Source: Clostridiales bacterium (GTDB lineage: Bacteria; Bacillota; Clostridia; Christensenellales; CAG-917). Taken from it: DNA of 8,027 nt. The stretch spans positions 6,051 to 14,077 of the forward strand of contig JAAVHW010000031.1 of NCBI GenBank assembly GCA_014799525.1, written 5' to 3'. Numbering within the stretch: position 1 is the stretch's first letter; each line of letters begins with the position of its first letter. The notes under the pieces were generated by a model. It did not search any database and was not told the DNA's origin. It was given only the letters and a program-made list of their open reading frames with translations. The position numbers and the translations under genes were made by a program. Below are positions 3,589 to 8,027 of the stretch, one piece after another.

Positions 3589-6500
3589 ATGTCCCAGAGA
3601 ATTCACAATCAAATGTACGGCACGACGGAAAGACGCGACTTTTCGCAGATTAAAAACGTCTTGCCGATACCGTATCTCATTGAGGTGCAAAAGGATTCCT
3701 ACGCAAGCTTTATCGGCGAAGGCATTGACGAAGTGTTCAAGGATTATTCGCCTATCGTGGACTTTGCAGGCCGCCTGAAGCTGGACTTCCTTTCTCATCG
3801 CTTTGACGGCGAACCAAAGTACACCGTCAAGGAATGTAAGGACCGCGACGCAACGTATGCGGTGCCCCTCAAAGTAAGAGCGCGTCTGACCAACACCGAA
3901 ACGGGTGAGGTCGTAGAGCAGGAAGTGTTTATGGGCGACTTCCCCCTCATGACGGACGCGGGTTCATTCGTGATAAACGGCGCGGAGCGCGTTATCGTCA
4001 GCCAGCTTGTCAGAAGCCCCGGCGTATACAACGACAAGGTGCTTGACAAGAACGGTGTTCCGAGATATGCGACTACGGTCATTCCTAACCGCGGCGCATG
4101 GCTTGAGTACGAGCAGGACATCAACGATATTCAGTGGGTACGCGTTGACAGGACGAGAAAGATTACCGCAACCACGCTCATGCGTGCGCTCGGCATCGGC
4201 ACTGACGAGGAGATTATTGAACTCTTCGGCGGAGACGAGATGATTGTCAACACCTGCAACAAGGACGCGGCAGACGCAAAGAGCGTAGAGCAAGGCAAGA
4301 TAAACTTCTTCCGCCGTCTGCGCCCAGGTGAGGTTCCCACCGTGGAAGGCGCAAACGTGCTCATCCACAACACGTTCTATGATTACAAGCGTTACGACCT
4401 CGCAAGAGTCGGCCGCTACAAATACAACAAGAAGCTCGCAATCGGCACGCGTATTGCAGGCTATAAGCTTGCAGAGGACGTTGTAAGTCCTATCACGGGT
4501 GAGATACTCGCAACAAAGGGCGAAGTCATTTCCGAGCAGAAGGGCAAGGAAATTCAAAACAACGCCGTCAACGTCGTATATCTTGAGTACACAAATGCGG
4601 ACGGCAAGCCCTGCAAGTTTAAGGTTATCGGCAACAACACCGTTGACCTCGACGCGTTTGTTGACTGCAACCCCCGCGAGCTTGGCATTTTGGAAAAGGT
4701 TTACTATCCAAACCTCAAGAATTTGCTTGACGAGTTTGCTGACGATAAGGAGCAGTTGCTTCTTGCGATTAGGTCATCCGTTGACGAGCTTGTTTACAAG
4801 CACATCACGCTTGACGACATCGTCGCCGTTGCGGACTACAACCTCGGCTTGCGCCACGGCTTTGGCACCTGCGACGATATCGACCACCTCTCCAACCGTC
4901 GTGTCCGTGCAGTCGGCGAGCTGTTGCAAAATCAATTCCGCATCGGTATTTCACGTCTTGAAAGAGTTATCAAGGAGAAGATGGCTTCCGCACAGGAAAA
5001 CGCAGACCTCACTCCTCAGACTCTCATCAATATCCGTCCTGTGACGAGCGCGGTGAAGGAGTTCTTCGGTTCTTCTCAGTTGTCGCAGTTTATGGACCAG
5101 CCCAACCCGATTGCAGAGCTTACGCACAAGCGTAAACTTTCCGCTCTTGGTCCTGGCGGTCTGAACAGAGAGCGTGCGAGCTTCGAAGTACGTGACGTTC
5201 ACCACTCTCACTACGGACGTATGTGTCCTATCGAAACTCCTGAAGGACAGAACATCGGTCTTATCACATCGCTTTCATCCTACGCGAAGGTCAACGAGTA
5301 TGGCTTTATCGAAACGCCGTACCGCAGAATAGAAAAGACCTATGACGCAGAAGGCAAGATTGTCGACGCAGTTGTTACAGACGACGTCGTATATATGGCG
5401 GCGGATGAGGAAGATAAATACGTTATCGCACAGGCGAACGAACCGCTTGATGAAACAAGCCGTTTCGTGCGTCCCCGTGTCAACTGCCGTATTCAGAACG
5501 ACATCCGTGAAGTATCCAAGTTTACTGCGGACTACATGGACGTCAACCCCAAGCAGTTGATTTCAATTGCAACCGCGCTCATCCCCTTCCTTGAAAACGA
5601 CGATACCAACCGTGCGCTTATGGGCTCGAACATGCAAAGACAGGCAGTTCCGCTCCTTAGACCGCAAGCTCCTATGATTGCGACGGGCGTTGAGCATAAG
5701 ATTGCATACGACAGCGGCGTGTTGAAGATTGCAAAGCGCGACGGTTTCGTCAAGTATGTTGACAGCGACAAGATTGTTATCGAGTGCGCGGACGGAACGA
5801 CGGATACCTATATCCTCAGCAAGTTTGAGCGCTCCAACCAATCCACCTGCATCAATCAGCATCCGATTGTGTCAAAGGGCGACAAGGTGTTTGCTCCCGT
5901 CTACGACGAGAAGGGCAACCTTGTGAAAGAGGGTACCGTGCTTGCAGACGGCCCTGCGTGTGAAAACGGCGAGCTCGCACTCGGTAGAAATATGCTTATC
6001 GGCTTCATGTCGTGGGAAGGCTACAACTACGAGGACGCCGTTCTCATCAGTGAAGAGCTTGTAAGAGATGATTTGTATACCTCTATACATATTGAGGAAT
6101 ATGAAATAGAGTGCCGCGACACCAAGCTTGGCGAAGAGCAGATTACAAGAGATATTCCAAACCTCAGCGACGAAGCGCTCAAGTACATTGACCAGGACGG
6201 TATCATCATGGTCGGTGCAGAGGTCAAGGCTGGCGATATTCTCGTCGGTAAGGTTACACCGAAGGGCGAAACGGAGCTTACTCCCGAGGAGAGACTCCTC
6301 CGCGCAATCTTCGGCGAAAAGGCAAGAGAGGTGCGTGATACTTCCTTGCGCGTCCCCAACGGCGAAAGCGGTATCGTCGTTGACGTAAAGGTGTTCACAA
6401 GAAAGAACAAGGACGAGCTTGCACCTGGCGTAAACAAACTCGTACGCGTATACATCGCGCAGAAGAGAAAGATTTCCGTCGGCGACAAGATGGCGGGACG

Positions 6501-7434
6501 TCACGGCAACAAGGGTGTTGTTTCAAGAGTTCTGCCCAAAGAGGATATGCCGTTTATGGCAGACGGTACGCCGCTCCAAATCGTGCTTAACCCCCTCGGT
6601 GTTCCGTCACGTATGAACATCGGTCAGGTTCTTGAAGTCCACCTCGGATTTATCGCGCGTATGCTCGATTGGAAGATTGCAACCCCCGTGTTCGACGGCG
6701 CGAACGAGCAGGATATAAAGGCATTGTTCAGCCAGTGCGGTCTTGTAAACGAGGACGGCGAGGTCGACGGCAAGATTCAGCTTTATGATGGAAGAACGGG
6801 TGAGCCGTTTGAAAACCGTGCAACGGTCGGCTATATGTACTACCTCAAGCTGCATCACCTCGTAGACGACAAGATTCACGCAAGGTCGACGGGTCCGTAC
6901 AGCCTTGTTACACAGCAGCCGCTCGGCGGTAAGGCGCAATTCGGCGGTCAGCGTTTCGGTGAAATGGAAGTCTGGGCGCTCGAGGCGTACGGCGCGGCGA
7001 ACATGCTGCAAGAGATTTTGACTGTCAAGTCGGACGACGTTGTAGGACGTGTCAAGACGTATGAGTCAATCGTCAAGGGCAGCAATATTTCAGAGCCTGG
7101 CATTCCTGAATCCTTCAAGGTTCTTGTCAAGGAATTGCAGAGCTTGGGTCTTGACATCAAAGCTCTTACAGAGGATAGGGATGAGGTTAAGCTGCGCGAC
7201 TATGACGACGAGCTTGACTTTGATACCAACGCAAATAAGACTGAAGAGCTTAAGGAAATCGACATTATGGCAGATGGCGACTTGTTTGCAGGCTTTGGTC
7301 TTGGCGACTCGTCAGATGATAGCAAGAGTCTGTTTGACACCGACGATGACGACGAAAGCATATTCGGTGAGTTGACGCAAGGTACGCTCGATATGAACGA
7401 TATCTTCGGCAACAACGATTCTGACGAAGAGTGA
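3589..7434 (+). CDS. rpoB: RNA polymerase beta subunit
   Basis: A 1281-residue beta subunit, complete, of the Firmicutes size class. Together with beta' it forms the catalytic cleft of RNA polymerase. Landmarks in order: N-terminal '[14 protein letters not shown]', '[11 protein letters not shown]' (138-147), the rifamycin region around 495-520 followed by 'ALGPGGL' and '[12 protein letters not shown]', '[12 protein letters not shown]' (965-976) whose Lys967 and Lys975 correspond to E. coli Lys1065/Lys1073, '[13 protein letters not shown]', and '[16 protein letters not shown]' with His1097 (E. coli His1237), then '[18 protein letters not shown]'. In the rifamycin region Asp503, His513 and Ser518 match E. 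coli Asp516, His526 and Ser531, but residue 516 is Lys where most bacteria have Arg529. After 'SLGLDIK' comes an acidic tail of about 80 residues with four Leu/Ile-Phe motifs. rpoC starts 12 bases after the stop. The usual upstream rplJ-rplL genes are absent; the gene has its own promoter and a long leader. Confidence 0.99.
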   Translation: MSQRIHNQMYGTTERRDFSQIKNVLPIPYLIEVQKDSYASFIGEGIDEVFKDYSPIVDFAGRLKLDFLSHRFDGEPKYTVKECKDRDATYAVPLKVRARLTNTETGEVVEQEVFMGDFPLMTDAGSFVINGAERVIVSQLVRSPGVYNDKVLDKNGVPRYATTVIPNRGAWLEYEQDINDIQWVRVDRTRKITATTLMRALGIGTDEEIIELFGGDEMIVNTCNKDAADAKSVEQGKINFFRRLRPGEVPTVEGANVLIHNTFYDYKRYDLARVGRYKYNKKLAIGTRIAGYKLAEDVVSPITGEILATKGEVISEQKGKEIQNNAVNVVYLEYTNADGKPCKFKVIGNNTVDLDAFVDCNPRELGILEKVYYPNLKNLLDEFADDKEQLLLAIRSSVDELVYKHITLDDIVAVADYNLGLRHGFGTCDDIDHLSNRRVRAVGELLQNQFRIGISRLERVIKEKMASAQENADLTPQTLINIRPVTSAVKEFFGSSQLSQFMDQPNPIAELTHKRKLSALGPGGLNRERASFEVRDVHHSHYGRMCPIETPEGQNIGLITSLSSYAKVNEYGFIETPYRRIEKTYDAEGKIVDAVVTDDVVYMAADEEDKYVIAQANEPLDETSRFVRPRVNCRIQNDIREVSKFTADYMDVNPKQLISIATALIPFLENDDTNRALMGSNMQRQAVPLLRPQAPMIATGVEHKIAYDSGVLKIAKRDGFVKYVDSDKIVIECADGTTDTYILSKFERSNQSTCINQHPIVSKGDKVFAPVYDEKGNLVKEGTVLADGPACENGELALGRNMLIGFMSWEGYNYEDAVLISEELVRDDLYTSIHIEEYEIECRDTKLGEEQITRDIPNLSDEALKYIDQDGIIMVGAEVKAGDILVGKVTPKGETELTPEERLLRAIFGEKAREVRDTSLRVPNGESGIVVDVKVFTRKNKDELAPGVNKLVRVYIAQKRKISVGDKMAGRHGNKGVVSRVLPKEDMPFMADGTPLQIVLNPLGVPSRMNIGQVLEVHLGFIARMLDWKIATPVFDGANEQDIKALFSQCGLVNEDGEVDGKIQLYDGRTGEPFENRATVGYMYYLKLHHLVDDKIHARSTGPYSLVTQQPLGGKAQFGGQRFGEMEVWALEAYGAANMLQEILTVKSDDVVGRVKTYESIVKGSNISEPGIPESFKVLVKELQSLGLDIKALTEDRDEVKLRDYDDELDFDTNANKTEELKEIDIMADGDLFAGFGLGDSSDDSKSLFDTDDDDESIFGELTQGTLDMNDIFGNNDSDEE

Positions 7435-7446
7435 TAGGAGGACATT

Positions 7447-8027
7447 ATGTACGAACTGAGCAATTTTGATGCTATTCAAATAGGTATCGCATCTCCCGAG
7501 AAGATTAGAGAATGGTCGTACGGCGAGGTCACGAAACCCGAAACTATCAACTACCGTACACAGAAGCCCGAGAGGGACGGTCTGTTCTGCGAGAGAATTT
7601 TCGGACCAACCCGCGACTGGGAGTGCCATTGCGGAAGATATAAGAGAATTCGCTATAAAGGCGTTATCTGCGAAAAGTGCGGCGTCGAGGTCACAAAGTC
7701 CAAGGTTCGCCGTGACAGAATGGGACATATCGAGCTTGCTTGCCCTGTCACACACATCTGGTACCTTAGAGGTGTGCCGTCAAGAATAAGCATTTTGCTT
7801 GACATCTCCCCCAAGGAGCTTGAACAGGTTGTGTACTTCGTTTCATACATCGTACTCGACCCGGGCAACGCAACGGATTACATTAAGAAAAATCAAGTCA
7901 TCTCCGATAAGGAATACCGCGACTTGCTTGACAAGGAATTAAATTTCAGAGTAGGCATGGGCGCGGAGGCAGTCAAGGAACTGCTCATGGAAGTTGACCT
8001 TGAAGCGGAAAGTGAATCTTTGAAGAA
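7447..8027 (+). CDS. rpoC: RNA polymerase beta' subunit (5' part)
   Basis: The first 193 codons of beta'; the gene runs off the window end. AGGAGG (7436-7441) is 5 bases before the ATG and directly follows the rpoB stop, so the two genes are co-transcribed and probably translationally linked. The N-terminus '[22 protein letters not shown]' and '[25 protein letters not shown]' are hallmark beta' sequences. The N-terminal zinc site is intact: Cys60, Cys62, Cys75 and Cys78 in '[20 protein letters not shown]'. '[21 protein letters not shown]' follows. The catalytic NADFDGD motif lies beyond the window. Confidence 0.98.
   Translation, partial: MYELSNFDAIQIGIASPEKIREWSYGEVTKPETINYRTQKPERDGLFCERIFGPTRDWECHCGRYKRIRYKGVICEKCGVEVTKSKVRRDRMGHIELACPVTHIWYLRGVPSRISILLDISPKELEQVVYFVSYIVLDPGNATDYIKKNQVISDKEYRDLLDKELNFRVGMGAEAVKELLMEVDLEAESESLK

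Noticed and set aside
3964..4557. Minus-strand frames inside rpoB (for example 3964-4557 and 5872-6504)
   Set aside because: They lie wholly inside strongly conserved RpoB coding sequence and show no domain of their own.
1..8027. CRISPR arrays, tRNA or rRNA genes, insertion sequences, phage genes
   Set aside because: No regularly spaced repeats, cloverleaf, rRNA signature, transposase or phage protein was recognised on either strand.

Overview
The window looks like ordinary chromosomal DNA of a Gram-positive-type anaerobe, most likely an uncultured Clostridia-like member of the Bacillota. This rests on an RqcP protein close to the Bacillus form, a DUF1858 redox protein, strong AGGAGG-type ribosome binding sites, an RpoB of the Firmicutes size class with an acidic tail, and moderate GC with AT-rich promoters. 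The lineage is an inference; no rRNA or other decisive marker is present.

Layout. Bases 1-996 (+) hold the C-terminal part of a zinc-ribbon membrane protein of unknown function. A 65-residue DUF1858 redox-disulfide protein follows (1069-1266, +). A convergent gap with a strong, probably bidirectional, terminator (1437-1475) separates these from two minus-strand genes: ispDF (1541-2683), a fused enzyme of the MEP isoprenoid pathway, and rqcP (2874-3152), an S4-domain factor of ribosome-associated quality control. A 436-base divergent promoter region (3153-3588) leads into rpoB (3589-7434, +) and the first 193 codons of rpoC (7447 to the window end), which form one transcription unit.

Together these are housekeeping functions: transcription (rpoB, rpoC), translation rescue (rqcP), isoprenoid precursor synthesis (ispDF) and two accessory proteins. 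rpoBC is not preceded here by rplJ-rplL, as it is in many Bacillota, but has its own promoter and a long structured leader.

I see no clear new multi-gene system, phage, CRISPR array or insertion sequence. The points most worth checking are: (i) two inverted copies of an ~88-base structured repeat on either side of ispDF, sharing two hairpins with compensatory base changes; (ii) a lysine in RpoB at the position of E. coli Arg529, which predicts intrinsic rifamycin resistance; (iii) a strong non-terminator hairpin in the rpoB leader, flanked by an 11-base direct repeat; (iv) an acidic RpoB tail with four short Leu/Ile-Phe motifs; and (v) an unusual charge swap in the IspF active-site loop.
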